Assembly: GCF_026410925.1 (NCBI RefSeq) | Contig: NZ_CP112972.1 | Coordinates: 496,001-560,000, forward strand | Direction: 5' to 3' | Length of the DNA stretch: 64,000 nt | DNA from: Halovenus salina | Lineage (GTDB): Archaea > Halobacteriota > Halobacteria > Halobacteriales > Haloarculaceae | Part shown: piece by piece, positions 26,236 to 34,801 of the stretch | Position numbering within the stretch: position 1 is the first letter of the stretch | Layout: each line of letters begins with the position of its first letter | Program-made: the position numbers and the translations under genes | The notes under the pieces: generated by a model | What the model saw: the letters and a program-made list of their open reading frames with translations, nothing else | Told to the model about the DNA's origin: nothing | The model's database searches: none

Positions 26236-27051
26236 TCAGAGCCGTCGGTCGTCGAGTGCCGGAAACTCGGCTCGCCGTTGCTCGACCTCTTCTGGATCGA
26301 GACGGGCGGTCACGAGTCCTGGGTCTTCCCCGACTCCAGCCAGTGTCGTCCCCCAGGGGTCGTACACCGTCGAGCGACCCAGCAAGGTCGCGTCGTCGAA
26401 GGAGCCGGAGCCGTTGATGGTGGCAACGTAACAGAGATTCTCGACAGCACGCGCCTGCGGGAGTAGTCGCCAGTGCTCGACACGCGGATAGGGCCAGGCA
26501 CTCGGTACCAGAATCAGCGTCGCTCCTCTGTCTACCAGCTCACGATACAGTTCCGGGAACCGGAGGTCGTAACACGTCGTCATCCCGACGGTGAACCCTC
26601 CAACGTCGACCGTCGACAGCGACTCGCCAGGTGTGAGTAGCTCCTGTTCGGCTGAATCGTACCCGAAGAGGTGATGTTTCCGGTACACTGCCTGAGAGAC
26701 TCCCTCGCTGTCGATGAGGACCGAGGCGTTGGCGTACCCCTCTGGGGCCGGCGTCTCGAAGCCCGCAGCTGCCGACGCCGCCAGGTCTTCAACGATACTA
26801 CCTGCCAGGACAGCAATGTCGTACTCGTCGGCGACTGCCTGCAGGCGGGAGATGGTCTCACCGTCCAGCGGTTCAGCGTGTTCGGCGTAGCTGTCGAACG
26901 CGAAGTAGCCCACCGTGAATATCTCCGGGAGCGCGACGAGGTCGACGCCGCGCTCGGCAGCCGAGCGGACCGCTTCAAGCGCTCGCTGTCTGTTCGTAGC
27001 TGGCTCAGCATTCTCTATGGAAATCTGTGCGAGGCCGAGTGAGAGCGTCAT
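26236..27051 (-). CDS. Nitrilase-superfamily carbon-nitrogen hydrolase
   Basis: 271 residues. The Glu-Lys-Cys triad is E43 (LPEIFTVGY), K125 (YRKHHLFGY) and C160 (TTCYDLRFPELYR). The CYDLRFPELYR motif is typical of omega-amidase/Nit2-like enzymes, so hydrolysis of a small amide such as alpha-ketoglutaramate is likely, but the substrate cannot be fixed. Cytosolic. It precedes a spacer of about 320 bp on its 3' side and follows a DUF7123-type gene by 42 nt on the same strand. Confidence 0.9.
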   Translation of the reverse strand: MTLSLGLAQISIENAEPATNRQRALEAVRSAAERGVDLVALPEIFTVGYFAFDSYAEHAEPLDGETISRLQAVADEYDIAVLAGSIVEDLAASAAAGFETPAPEGYANASVLIDSEGVSQAVYRKHHLFGYDSAEQELLTPGESLSTVDVGGFTVGMTTCYDLRFPELYRELVDRGATLILVPSAWPYPRVEHWRLLPQARAVENLCYVATINGSGSFDDATLLGRSTVYDPWGTTLAGVGEDPGLVTARLDPEEVEQRRAEFPALDDRRL

Positions 27052-27093
27052 ACAGGAGTTCTGTACCGAGACAGGTAAAGAGATTCCGCCCGC

Positions 27094-27345
27094 CTAGCTC
27101 TGGGTCACACGCCAGGTGGTCGAGCGCGCACGACCCCACTTCTCTATCTCCACATCGTCGGTCTCCTCGTCGAGCTTCGGCAATCGCGCGCCGACCTGCT
27201 TCGAGGAGAGGCCGATGTGGTTGGCGATGTTCTTCGAACGGAAGTAGCTCTCTCCCCGAGACACCTGTTCGCGGAGATAGTCGAGGATCTGCCTGTCCTC
27301 TTCGCTGAGGTCGCCCCCCGTGGGATCCTCGCTGCTATCACTCAT
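27094..27345 (-). CDS. Small winged-helix protein (DUF7123-like)
   Basis: 83 residues. An acidic N-terminus precedes LSEEDRQILDYLREQ, a helix-turn-helix-like segment with SKNIANHIGLSSKQVGARL and a beta-wing-like ending WGRARSTTWRVTQS. I recognise the pattern as the haloarchaeal DUF7123 family. DNA binding is inferred from the fold; targets are unknown. It lies just upstream of the nitrilase on the same strand and could be co-transcribed. Confidence 0.75.
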   Translation of the reverse strand: MSDSSEDPTGGDLSEEDRQILDYLREQVSRGESYFRSKNIANHIGLSSKQVGARLPKLDEETDDVEIEKWGRARSTTWRVTQS

Positions 27346-27406
27346 TGGAGTAATATTGGTGTTCGAGCGTATTAACGGTTATCAGTCGGTACCCCCGCCA
27401 GGCGAC

Positions 27407-27622
27407 TCACTCGTAGATGTGGATGGCGACGACCGCCAGACAGCCGCCGATCAGTGCCACAGTCAGTGCCAGTCCAGAGATGAGTTGCATTGTGTCGCTG
27501 TGGTCGCCGAGAAACGAGACGTAGGCGGTCCCGGCCGTCGCCACGGATGCGATTACCGCGATAAGTCCCAGCAGCAATCCGAGCCCGGTCGCCATATCCG
27601 ACCCGTGAGTACTCTCTGCCAT
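27407..27622 (-). CDS. Small two-helix membrane protein (DUF7525-like)
   Basis: 71 residues with helices at about 10-32 and 46-68 and a short external loop (LGDHSDTMQL). Composition and layout (acidic N-terminus, GLGLLLGLIAVIAS) resemble a haloarchaeal family annotated DUF7525; this is a weak memory-based match. It stands between the PhoU-type regulator and the winged-helix gene, all on the minus strand, but with gaps of 56-61 nt. Confidence 0.6.
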   Translation of the reverse strand: MAESTHGSDMATGLGLLLGLIAVIASVATAGTAYVSFLGDHSDTMQLISGLALTVALIGGCLAVVAIHIYE

Positions 27623-27678
27623 ACCCTGTCTTTTGCCTGTTCGGTACTTAGTTCGTGCGGAACGGCTCCGCGATGGAG

Positions 27679-28713
27679 TTACTGAATCCCGATGTGGTCA
27701 GACTCCTCGTCGAGCGCGAGGTTCGTGGCGATTTCGGCGTTCCGGACGGCGTAGTTCGCCGTCTCGTCGAGGCTGACCAGTACTTCCCGAATCTGGAGCA
27801 ACTGTTCGTTTTGCATCTCTGGCAGGTCAGCGAGTATCTCCTGTTCACGGCTCTCAATGTCGTTGAACAGCGTCTTCACCTCGATTGCCGTCTCGTAGTC
27901 CCGCTCGACTGCGGCCTCGACGGCCAGTTCGGTGAGTTGGTCGACATCTTCGGTGTACTCGCGGATGCGCCGCATGGTATCGGTCTCGACGTTGAGCGCG
28001 TGCCCCTCCGCGCTCAGGGCCGTCTCAGCGATATCCTCGGCGTTGTCGGCAGTTAGTTCGAGGTTTTTCGCCACGGAGCGATAGCCGATAAGCGGGAAAC
28101 TGTCATCCAGGCCCACCGACCGAGCCAGGTTCGGATTCTGGTAGGAGGTAAAGAGCAACCGCAGGAGGAGGACGAATATCTTGTTTGCCTGGCGCTCGCG
28201 GTTGAGTGCACGCTGCGCGAGGTCCGGGTTCTGGTGTGCCAGTGATCTGACAGCCTCGTTCCGCATCGTCTTCCCCGTTGACTCCAGCCGTTCAAGGAGG
28301 TTATCGAGCGTAAAATCCTCGGGGTCGACCGAACACCGTATGGTGATGCGGTCTGGCGTCTCCTCAACAACGCCGAGCCCCATGAGTTGTGTCTCGGCAT
28401 TGTAGACGGCGTTGATGTGGTCGCTCGGGAGCGTCGCCTCCTCGCCACACTCGACGTGGATCACTCGCCGTCCGAGTACGTACTGTGCAATGATGGCGCG
28501 CTCGACCGCGTCTGCTGTCAGCCCGTCGGTCGTGATGACCGCTTCTGCCCCCTCGTTGTGTGCCGCCTCGGGCAACACGGTGAGTGTTCCTTTCCCCCCG
28601 AGCCGTAGTGACACCTCGTCACCTTTCTCGACATCGTACTCGCCTGCCCACTCTGCCGGGAGCGTCATCGCCAGCGTCGAGGGCCCAAGCCGCTGTACCT
28701 TGCGCGTTTCCAT
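27679..28713 (-). CDS. phoU: AbrB-PhoU fusion regulator
   Basis: 344 residues. The N-terminal 50 residues (METRKVQRLGPSTLAMTLPAEWA) are a SpoVT/AbrB DNA-binding fold. From about 190 the helical repeats (NRERQANKIFVLLLRLL, AEDIAETALSAEGHALNVETDTMRR) match PhoU. Such archaeal proteins regulate phosphate uptake operons. No pst genes are in the window, so it would act elsewhere. A TATA-like CCTTAAGGA sits 24-32 nt before the ATG. Confidence 0.85.
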   Translation of the reverse strand: METRKVQRLGPSTLAMTLPAEWAGEYDVEKGDEVSLRLGGKGTLTVLPEAAHNEGAEAVITTDGLTADAVERAIIAQYVLGRRVIHVECGEEATLPSDHINAVYNAETQLMGLGVVEETPDRITIRCSVDPEDFTLDNLLERLESTGKTMRNEAVRSLAHQNPDLAQRALNRERQANKIFVLLLRLLFTSYQNPNLARSVGLDDSFPLIGYRSVAKNLELTADNAEDIAETALSAEGHALNVETDTMRRIREYTEDVDQLTELAVEAAVERDYETAIEVKTLFNDIESREQEILADLPEMQNEQLLQIREVLVSLDETANYAVRNAEIATNLALDEESDHIGIQ

Positions 28714-28736
28714 ACCCCTTTATTATCGCCTATCGT

Positions 28737-28745
28737 CCTTAAGGA
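28737..28745 (-). promoter_or_regulatory. TATA-like palindromic box for the PhoU-type gene
   Basis: CCTTAAGG/A centred about 28 nt upstream of the ATG at 28713 on the minus strand. Position fits a TATA element; the short palindrome could also be coincidental. Confidence 0.45.
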
Positions 28746-28826
28746 TATGCATATTCGCAACTCTTGAGACATATTGTGGAGCTTATCGGGGATGAATGTC
28801 TCTGAATGGCAGCTACTGCAGCAACG

Positions 28827-29894
28827 TTACACGACTTCCATAAGCCGCCGCTCGTGACGGCCCACTCGGACGCGCTGCCAGCCACGGAGCGATCCGTCGA
28901 GTTCCTCGTCGCCGGTGTCGACACGGAGGACACCGATGTCGTCGAGCTTTCGCCGGGAGGCGACGACCTCGACGCCAGCGTTACGGATGACTGCAGGCGA
29001 AATCTGTTGATTGCCGCGTCCGAAAATGAATCCCTGGCCGCCGATAGGAGAGACGACGATAACGTTCTCGTCACCGAGTGCAGCGAGAATGTCGTCGGCA
29101 GCGCCGTCCTCGACGACGAGTTCGCCGTCCCGATAGACATCGACACCGAGCGGCGTCCCGTCGACGCCCAGCGCGTCAGTAATTGTCCCGACCGTACTTC
29201 CAGGGGCGAGAACGTAGGTCGTCCCGGGCGTCACCTCTTCGGCGAACCCCTCGGCGATGCCCTCGATGGAGCCACCGCCGAGTTGCTTGCTCGCCTGCCG
29301 CTGGTCCGTGGCAGGAACAGTCGCCAGCGCACGCAGTTCCGTATTGACTTCGCCTTCCCTGTAGTCGTCCTCGTCGATATCGTTCACCTCTGCAGCCTCG
29401 GTCATCTCGAACGTCCCGGCGATGTGTCCTGCGGCCTCGGGAGAGACACCGAAGACCTCGGAGTAGACCTTCACACCGGCTGGCACACCGAGGATCGGAA
29501 CGGTCTTGTCTGCCGATTCGACAGCCTGTGCAACGTCGACAGCGGTGCCGTCACCGCCGACGAACAGAATCATATCCACCCCCCGGTCGAGGAACGCGGC
29601 CACCGCATCTCGCGTGTCGGTCGCGTTCGTCTCCTCGGCGGCTGGCTTGCCGACCACGACCGGGTCGAAACCGACAGCCTGGGCTTGGTCTGCACCCATC
29701 ACGCCGCCGTAGGTCACGAGTTCAATGTCTCTCTCTGTGTCTGCCAGCGCGCCAAGCGCGTCGCGAGCACGCGGCGGAGCACGCATCTCCGCACCACGGG
29801 CGCGTGCCTCCTCGACTTTTCCGTCAGTTCCTTTGAGACCGACGCGACCCCCCATCCCGGCGATGGGATTGACGACGAATCCGATTCGGCGCAT
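28827..29894 (-). CDS. ATP-NAD kinase family protein
   Basis: 355 residues. NPIAGMGGRVGLKGTDG at the N-terminus and FVGGDGTAVDVA near 120 are the NAD kinase/diacylglycerol-kinase fold motifs. APGSTVGTITDALG and the C-terminal GQGFIFGRGNQQISP fit the archaeal COG3199 subgroup, whose substrate is not settled; true NAD kinase is usually a separate gene. Cytosolic. It begins opposite the divergent small-protein gene at 29980 and ends 114 nt before the PhoU-type gene starts on the other side. Confidence 0.85.
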   Translation of the reverse strand: MRRIGFVVNPIAGMGGRVGLKGTDGKVEEARARGAEMRAPPRARDALGALADTERDIELVTYGGVMGADQAQAVGFDPVVVGKPAAEETNATDTRDAVAAFLDRGVDMILFVGGDGTAVDVAQAVESADKTVPILGVPAGVKVYSEVFGVSPEAAGHIAGTFEMTEAAEVNDIDEDDYREGEVNTELRALATVPATDQRQASKQLGGGSIEGIAEGFAEEVTPGTTYVLAPGSTVGTITDALGVDGTPLGVDVYRDGELVVEDGAADDILAALGDENVIVVSPIGGQGFIFGRGNQQISPAVIRNAGVEVVASRRKLDDIGVLRVDTGDEELDGSLRGWQRVRVGRHERRLMEVV

Positions 29895-29950
29895 CGGACT
29901 GACGTTGGTGTGGGCGCGTGAAAAACCATCGTTACGATGAACCGGAATGC

Positions 29951-29960
29951 CTTAATTATA
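29951..29960 (+). promoter_or_regulatory. TATA-like box for the 42-residue gene
   Basis: CTTAATTATA ends 19 nt before the ATG at 29980. It is the most AT-rich decamer in the spacer and supports expression of the very short gene that follows. Confidence 0.5.
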
Positions 29961-29979
29961 CCCGGCCGAACGCGAGAAT

Positions 29980-30108
29980 ATGAGCCTCCCAGTTCTGGAC
30001 GCTACCCAGGTCGGTGTCGGCGCAACCGCAGTCGACGTAGCAGCGTGGGCAATTCTGTTGAGCGGTCTCCTCTTCGCGGCGCTATGGGTCAAGCGCCTCT
30101 ACGCCTGA
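29980..30108 (+). CDS. 42-residue single-helix membrane protein
   Basis: The frame reads MSLPVLDATQVGVGATAVD, then a hydrophobic helix (about 20-36) and the basic end WVKRLYA before TGA. It has a TATA-like box in the right place, starts divergently from the NAD-kinase-like gene, and ends in a 10-base convergent overlap with the CinA-like gene. Third-position GC and the helix with positive-inside end look real. Function unknown. Confidence 0.6.
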   Translation: MSLPVLDATQVGVGATAVDVAAWAILLSGLLFAALWVKRLYA

Positions 30109-30791
30109 GGCGACTCGACCTGCTCACGCAGCCACGAGGCGGCGGCGTCGACGATCTCGACGTCGGTGCCTTCGATTCGGAGCCGGACGTTCTCTCCAGG
30201 ATAGCTCCCGACGGTCACGTCGAACTGTTTCTGAACCTCGGTAATCCGCTCGAGCAGGTGGCTCTCTGGCTCCGGTGTTTCGACAGTCTCGACGTACCAC
30301 GGGTCGCCACTGAACTCTTCGGCGACCTGTTCGAACATGCCACGCATCTCCGCCGGGACGCCCGGCAACACGTAGGTGTTGTCGATAACACAGCCCGGTG
30401 CGACGCCCTCTGGATTCTTGAGCATCGCCGCCCGCTCGGGGATATGTGTCGTCTCCGGTGCGAGGTCGTCGTTCTCGTACCCCTTCTCTGATTCGAGCCA
30501 CTCGCCGACTGCCTCGTCGGCTTCGAGTTCTGTCCCGTATGCCGCGGCGACTCCTTCCATCGTCACGTCGTCTGGCGTGGGACCGAGCCCGCCCGTGACG
30601 ATGACAGCGTCGTACTCCGCCTGGTACTCGTTGACGACGCGGGCAATATCGGCCACTCGGTCGGGAACCACAGTCATCCGCTCGACCGATACACCCGAAT
30701 CGCGAAGCCGTTGTCCGAGCCATGCGGCGTTCGTGTTTGTCGTCTCACCGGAGAGTATCTCGTCTCCGACGGTGACCAGCGCGACATCCAT
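30099..30791 (-). CDS. CinA-type molybdopterin-binding-fold protein
   Basis: 230 residues starting MDVALVTVGDEILSGETTNTN, the CinA N-terminal motif. VIVTGGLGPTPDDVTMEGVA and YVLPGVPAEMRGMFE complete the MoCF_biosynth signature. In bacteria CinA combines this domain with an NMN amidohydrolase; here only the first domain is present, so ADP-ribose pyrophosphatase or a molybdopterin-like binding role is possible. The ATG at 30791 is preferred over an upstream in-frame start. Confidence 0.85.
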   Translation of the reverse strand: MDVALVTVGDEILSGETTNTNAAWLGQRLRDSGVSVERMTVVPDRVADIARVVNEYQAEYDAVIVTGGLGPTPDDVTMEGVAAAYGTELEADEAVGEWLESEKGYENDDLAPETTHIPERAAMLKNPEGVAPGCVIDNTYVLPGVPAEMRGMFEQVAEEFSGDPWYVETVETPEPESHLLERITEVQKQFDVTVGSYPGENVRLRIEGTDVEIVDAAASWLREQVESPQA

Positions 30792-30902
30792 ACCGGTGAC
30801 ATGTGTGGCAGAGACATAAGGCCACCCTCTTGCTGGGGAGACGGTCAAACCGTGATTTGATCCTGGCCAACCAGTTTATCTCCCACTCGCGAACTGTTGT
30901 GT

Positions 30903-32237
30903 ATGGAACGACGACAACTACTGACGCTTTCGAGTGGTCTCGTGGCCGCGACGTTGGCCGGATGCATCGGTGAAGACGGCAGCGACGATGGTGATAGTGG
31001 TGCCTCCACCCCCACCGAGACGGAGACACCAGAAGAGAACAGCGACGGAACGGACACCGACCTGAGCCTCGACAACGACCAACTCGACAAACTGGTCGCC
31101 GGGACGAACGCCTTCGCGTTCGACCTCCACGGAGAGTTCGTCGGTGACAAGCCGGCCGAGAACGTCTTCGCCTCCCCCGCCAGCGCCGCGCTCGGTCTCG
31201 CGATGGCGTATGCGGGAGCGCGCGAAGACACCAGAGAGCAGATGCGCGAAGTGTTACGCTACCGGTTAGACGATGACCTCGTCCACGCAGGGTTCGAGGA
31301 ACTCACAGAGCAGTTCGACGAGCGCAGCAAGGGTGGGTCCGACGGGGAGCAGCCGTTCGAACTCTCTGTCGTCAACTCAGCGTGGGGACAGTCGGAGTTC
31401 CCCTTCAGAGATGCCTACCTCGACACGCTCGACTCACACTACGGCAGTGGTCTGCAAGAGGTCGATTTCCGGGAGGATGCCCCCGCGGCGCGCGAGGACA
31501 TCAATGAGTGGGTTGCAACCGAGACCGAAGACCGCATCGAGGACCTCCTTACCGAGGGCTCGCTCACGGCACTGACTCGGCTCGTGCTTGTCAATGCCGT
31601 GTATTTCACCGCAAACTGGAAACACACGTTCCCGACGGAGGCCACAAGCGAGGAGACGTTCACCGCCCTCGGCGGTACCGAGCACACCGTCCAGATGATG
31701 GAACGGGACCGGAAATGGTCGTACGCCGAACTGGACGGTGCCCAGGCTGTCGACCTCCCGTATGTCGGCGGCGACGTGTCGATGCTCGTCGTGCTCCCGC
31801 CCGAGGGCGAGTTCGAGACGTACGAATCGAACCTCGACCAGGGAGCGCTCGACGACCTCGTCGGGAGCCTCGAACCGCAGGAAGGGACCGTCCATCTCCC
31901 GCGGTTCGAGTTCGACTGGAGTGTCGAACTGAGCAACTCTCTCAAGGCGCTCGGAATGGAGGACGCATTCGCAGAACAGGCCGCGAACTTCGACGGCATC
32001 GCCGACACCGAGGAGGACCTGTTCATCCACGAAGCCTTCCACAAGACCTTCGTTGCCGTCGACGAGGCCGGCACCGAAGCAGCAGGCGCAACCGGGGTCG
32101 TCGCCGGTACCACATCGGCCCCGACGGACCCATTCGAGTTCCGCGCGAATCGCCCGTTCCTCTTCGCTATCAGGGACCGCCCGACCGGTTCGTTGCTCTT
32201 TCTCGGCCGTGCTGTCGACCCCGAGGGCTGGCGCTAG
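30903..32237 (+). CDS. Serpin-family lipoprotein protease inhibitor
   Basis: 444 residues. MERRQLLTLSSGLVAATLAGC gives a signal with lipobox LAGC, then an acidic Thr/Glu linker, so the serpin domain (from about residue 60) is displayed outside the cell. Serpin hallmarks include NVFASPASAALGLAMAYAGA, VLVNAVYFTANWKH and NRPFLFAIRD. The hinge EAGTEAAGATGVV has the small residues required for loop insertion, so it should be inhibitory; counting from the hinge suggests P1-P1' near Thr-Ser in AGTTSAPTD. Overlaps the photolyase gene by four bases, convergently. Confidence 0.92.
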   Translation: MERRQLLTLSSGLVAATLAGCIGEDGSDDGDSGASTPTETETPEENSDGTDTDLSLDNDQLDKLVAGTNAFAFDLHGEFVGDKPAENVFASPASAALGLAMAYAGAREDTREQMREVLRYRLDDDLVHAGFEELTEQFDERSKGGSDGEQPFELSVVNSAWGQSEFPFRDAYLDTLDSHYGSGLQEVDFREDAPAAREDINEWVATETEDRIEDLLTEGSLTALTRLVLVNAVYFTANWKHTFPTEATSEETFTALGGTEHTVQMMERDRKWSYAELDGAQAVDLPYVGGDVSMLVVLPPEGEFETYESNLDQGALDDLVGSLEPQEGTVHLPRFEFDWSVELSNSLKALGMEDAFAEQAANFDGIADTEEDLFIHEAFHKTFVAVDEAGTEAAGATGVVAGTTSAPTDPFEFRANRPFLFAIRDRPTGSLLFLGRAVDPEGWR

Positions 32238-33688
32238 TCGTCGCCGCGGGCCTGCTCGAACATCGCAATCGCCTGCTCCCTGCGCTCGCTGTGGTCGACA
32301 ATCGGGTGAGCGTAGTCGGCAGCGTGCATCCGTCTGGTGCCCGGTTCGAGTTCGTGCCAGGAGTGGATGACATCGGCCGGAACGCCCTGGAGTTCCTCGA
32401 CGTAGCGTTTGATGTATTTGGCGTCTGGGTCGTACCGTTCGCCCTGGGTCATCGGATTGAACACTCGGAAGTACGGCTGTGCGTCGGTCCCGGTTGAGGC
32501 GGCCCACTGCCAGCCGCCGTTGTCGTTCGCTGTGTCGTGGTCGACGAGCTTCGTCCGGAACCAGTCGTACCCTTCGCGCCAGTCGATGAGCAGGTCCTTC
32601 GTCAGGAAGGAGGCGACAATCATCCTGACTCTGTTGTGCATAAACGCTTCCTCGCGGAGCTGTCGCATGCCGGCGTCGACGATTGGATAGCCTGTCTCGC
32701 CGTCTTTCCACGCCTGGAGGTCCTCGCCGTCTTCGCGCCATTCGATGTCGTTCTCGTAGGATTTGAAGTTGTTCGTCACTACGTCTGGACGGTCCCACAG
32801 GACCTGTGTGTAGAACTCACGCCAGGCCAGCTGGTCCTGGAACTCCTCGACGGATTCGCGTTCCTCGTCTGAGTCGGCCTCCGATTTGGCTCGCTCGGTG
32901 GCTTCATAGACCGTCCGGATGCCGATTGTCCCGTACTTGAGATGAGCCGACAGCCGAGAACTGCAGTCGTCAGCCGGATAATCGCGGCGCTCGGCGTACC
33001 GATAGATGTCGGACTCACAGAACGAGTCGAGCAGCTGCCGGGCGCGCTCTGTTCCGCCTTCTGGAATCGCCGCATCTGGTTCGTCGAATCCCAACTCGGC
33101 GAGTGTCGGAACCGACGAGTAACGTCCGAGGTCCTCGTGGGCATCGATAGCGCTCGCTATCTGCTCCAGGACAATTCCATCGACGGTGACCAGTTCCTCA
33201 CGCCCTGGGCTGGGTGGAATCTCGTCTTTCTCTCTATCGTGCCACTTCCGGGAGAAGTAGGTGAACACCTTGTAGGGGTCGCCGTCGTTGGTCGTTATCT
33301 CGCCGGGACGGTGATGGACCGCGTCGTCGACCGGCTCTCTATCGACACCAGCCTCGTCGAGTTCGCGACGAACGGCTGCGTCTCGGTCCCGTGCCAGTCC
33401 AGAGTAATCGCGACACCAGGTCACAGTCGAGAGGTCGAGGTTCTCAGCGAGCGAACTGAGGACGGTCGTCGGCGAACCGTGTGCGAGTAGTAACTCGCTG
33501 TCGCGGTCTCGGTATTCGCTATTGAGCTTGCGGAGCGAGTCGAGCAAGAACGCCATCCGTGGTGGGGCTGCGTTGTCGAGTACCGCTGGGTCGAACACGA
33601 ACAGCGGAAGCGTCGCCGACTCTGGGCCGGCGTTCAGGCCCAGATTATCCGAGAGACGAAGATCTCGCCGGTGCCAGTGAAGGTGCAT
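32234..33688 (-). CDS. phr: Deoxyribodipyrimidine photolyase
   Basis: 484 residues. The N-terminal photolyase alpha/beta domain (MHLHWHRRDLRLSDNLGL) binds the antenna chromophore. The FAD-binding C-terminal domain has GYPIVDAGMRQL, HNRVRMIVASFLTKDLLIDWR and NGGWQWAASTGTDAQPYFRVFNP. The protein uses blue light to split pyrimidine dimers in DNA, important for a sun-exposed halophile. Length is typical of class I CPD photolyases such as haloarchaeal Phr2; a cryptochrome role cannot be excluded from sequence. Confidence 0.93.
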   Translation of the reverse strand: MHLHWHRRDLRLSDNLGLNAGPESATLPLFVFDPAVLDNAAPPRMAFLLDSLRKLNSEYRDRDSELLLAHGSPTTVLSSLAENLDLSTVTWCRDYSGLARDRDAAVRRELDEAGVDREPVDDAVHHRPGEITTNDGDPYKVFTYFSRKWHDREKDEIPPSPGREELVTVDGIVLEQIASAIDAHEDLGRYSSVPTLAELGFDEPDAAIPEGGTERARQLLDSFCESDIYRYAERRDYPADDCSSRLSAHLKYGTIGIRTVYEATERAKSEADSDEERESVEEFQDQLAWREFYTQVLWDRPDVVTNNFKSYENDIEWREDGEDLQAWKDGETGYPIVDAGMRQLREEAFMHNRVRMIVASFLTKDLLIDWREGYDWFRTKLVDHDTANDNGGWQWAASTGTDAQPYFRVFNPMTQGERYDPDAKYIKRYVEELQGVPADVIHSWHELEPGTRRMHAADYAHPIVDHSERREQAIAMFEQARGDD

Positions 33689-33735
33689 GGCAGATGGTAG
33701 GTCTCACTGTACTTCAAGGTAGGCTCTCCGTATCG

Positions 33736-33963
33736 TTAGTGCTGTGTGTACAGCGGACTGCCGACCAGGAGGGCGGGACGGTCGACCGTCGGAGAGACAG
33801 CCAGAAACGGGCGCTCAACCGGTCCGAACACGTCGACAACAGGACCAACTTCAGTCAGTGACTCGTCGACGAGTTCGGTCCCGAGGTCCGGGACTGTCTC
33901 GTCGGTGCTGCGGACGACAACTAGGCCCTGTGCGGTTCCGAGGGCAGTGCCAGCGCGTTCCAT
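33736..33963 (-). CDS. gar1: H/ACA RNP component Gar1
   Basis: 75 residues starting [19 protein letters not shown]. The small beta-barrel pattern (VPDLGTELVDESLTEVGPVVDVFGPV, PFLAVSP, LVGSPLY) matches archaeal Gar1, which binds the Cbf5 pseudouridine synthase in H/ACA snoRNP-like complexes. Its ATG overlaps the TGA of srp19, so the two are translationally coupled. This pairing is a known haloarchaeal arrangement. A longer overlapping frame reads through srp19 and is not real. Confidence 0.85.
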   Translation of the reverse strand: MERAGTALGTAQGLVVVRSTDETVPDLGTELVDESLTEVGPVVDVFGPVERPFLAVSPTVDRPALLVGSPLYTQH

Positions 33964-34238
33964 CACCGGAGCGCGTCGAGATAGGCTGCGGTTGCTCCCA
34001 GTAGGTCGCTTTTGGTCGCGTCCTCGGCGTCTTTGACCAGGACACGGCCTCTGGGCTCGTACTCTCTCGGGTAGGTCTTGTCTCGTTCGATGACCGCATC
34101 GTATCCCACCTGCTGGACCGCCTGTGCAATCTCGTCGACCGTCGGCTCGGTGACGGCCAACTCCTCGGGAATGCGTCGGCCCTCCGAGCGCGCGAGGCCG
34201 GCATCCAGATACGCTGGCCAGATGACGTTTTCCACCAT
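33963..34238 (-). CDS. srp19: Signal recognition particle protein SRP19
   Basis: 91 residues. [41 protein letters not shown] and the basic-aromatic [14 protein letters not shown] segment match archaeal SRP19. It binds helices 6 and 8 of 7S RNA and promotes loading of SRP54 for membrane targeting. Co-transcribed with gar1 (4-base overlap). The 7S RNA gene is not in this window. Confidence 0.92.
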   Translation of the reverse strand: MVENVIWPAYLDAGLARSEGRRIPEELAVTEPTVDEIAQAVQQVGYDAVIERDKTYPREYEPRGRVLVKDAEDATKSDLLGATAAYLDALR

Positions 34239-34327
34239 ACCCTCTCTTTCGTGGAGGGGGATACAAACCTCTTGGTTTGCGTGCCCGGGTCAGTTTCATT
34301 AGGACGGGCCGCCAAACGTCGACTGTT

Positions 34328-34705
34328 GTGGGAGAGGACTTCAACGCGGGAACGGACGCATCGGACTCTCACGCTGGCAATATGGACCCGACGGTTCGCT
34401 GCTCGACGTGTAACCGGGAGTGGCAACTCACCTACGAACTCGAAGAACTCCACGCCGGCAACCGTGCGCTCGAACAGTTCGCGTTGGACCACCACAGACA
34501 TACCGGACACTACCCGGACGACGTGTCGCCGTGGACGGCGGACTGTCAGGCCTGTCCGGCAGAGGAGCTATACCTCGAACAGCGGCCCGCAAAGCGATTC
34601 GGGCGGACACACGCCCGCCATACCGACCACGAGGTCGTCGTAATGGGCCCCGATGACCAGCGCGTCGTCATCCAAGGCTTCGAGGCCACTCGTACAGAGC
34701 CCTAA
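34328..34705 (+). CDS. Zinc-binding haloarchaeal protein (two CxxC knuckles)
   Basis: 125 residues from GTG at 34328; a later ATG at 34382 (18 codons on, MDPTVRCSTC) is an equally possible start. CSTC and CQAC form a four-Cys zinc site flanking EELHAGNRALEQFALDHHRHTGHYPDDVSPW. The sequence is rich in His (HHRHTGH, HARHTDH), suggesting more metal contacts. A T-rich TTTCATTAGG about 26 nt before 34328 supports the GTG. Function unknown; divergent from srp19. Confidence 0.65.
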   Translation: MGEDFNAGTDASDSHAGNMDPTVRCSTCNREWQLTYELEELHAGNRALEQFALDHHRHTGHYPDDVSPWTADCQACPAEELYLEQRPAKRFGRTHARHTDHEVVVMGPDDQRVVIQGFEATRTEP

Positions 34706-34758
34706 ATCAACACGTCTGTCAGCCACACGTCCCACGAGAGTCGGACGACGTGAGAGTG

Positions 34759-34766
34759 CTTTTATA
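34759..34766 (+). promoter_or_regulatory. TATA-like box for cheF1
   Basis: CTTTTATA lies 36-43 nt upstream of the ATG at 34802, implying a 5' leader of about ten bases. It is the clearest AT box in the 95-bp spacer. Confidence 0.5.
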
Positions 34767-34801
34767 CTGGCCCCTCGTATTCTCCGACACGAGCATCGGG
34801 T

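Noticed and set aside
26138..26431. 97-codon plus frame starting after the TTTAAA box and GCAA hairpin
   Set aside because: Most of it is antisense to the nitrilase C-terminus and the first 33 residues look random; kept only as a spacer note.
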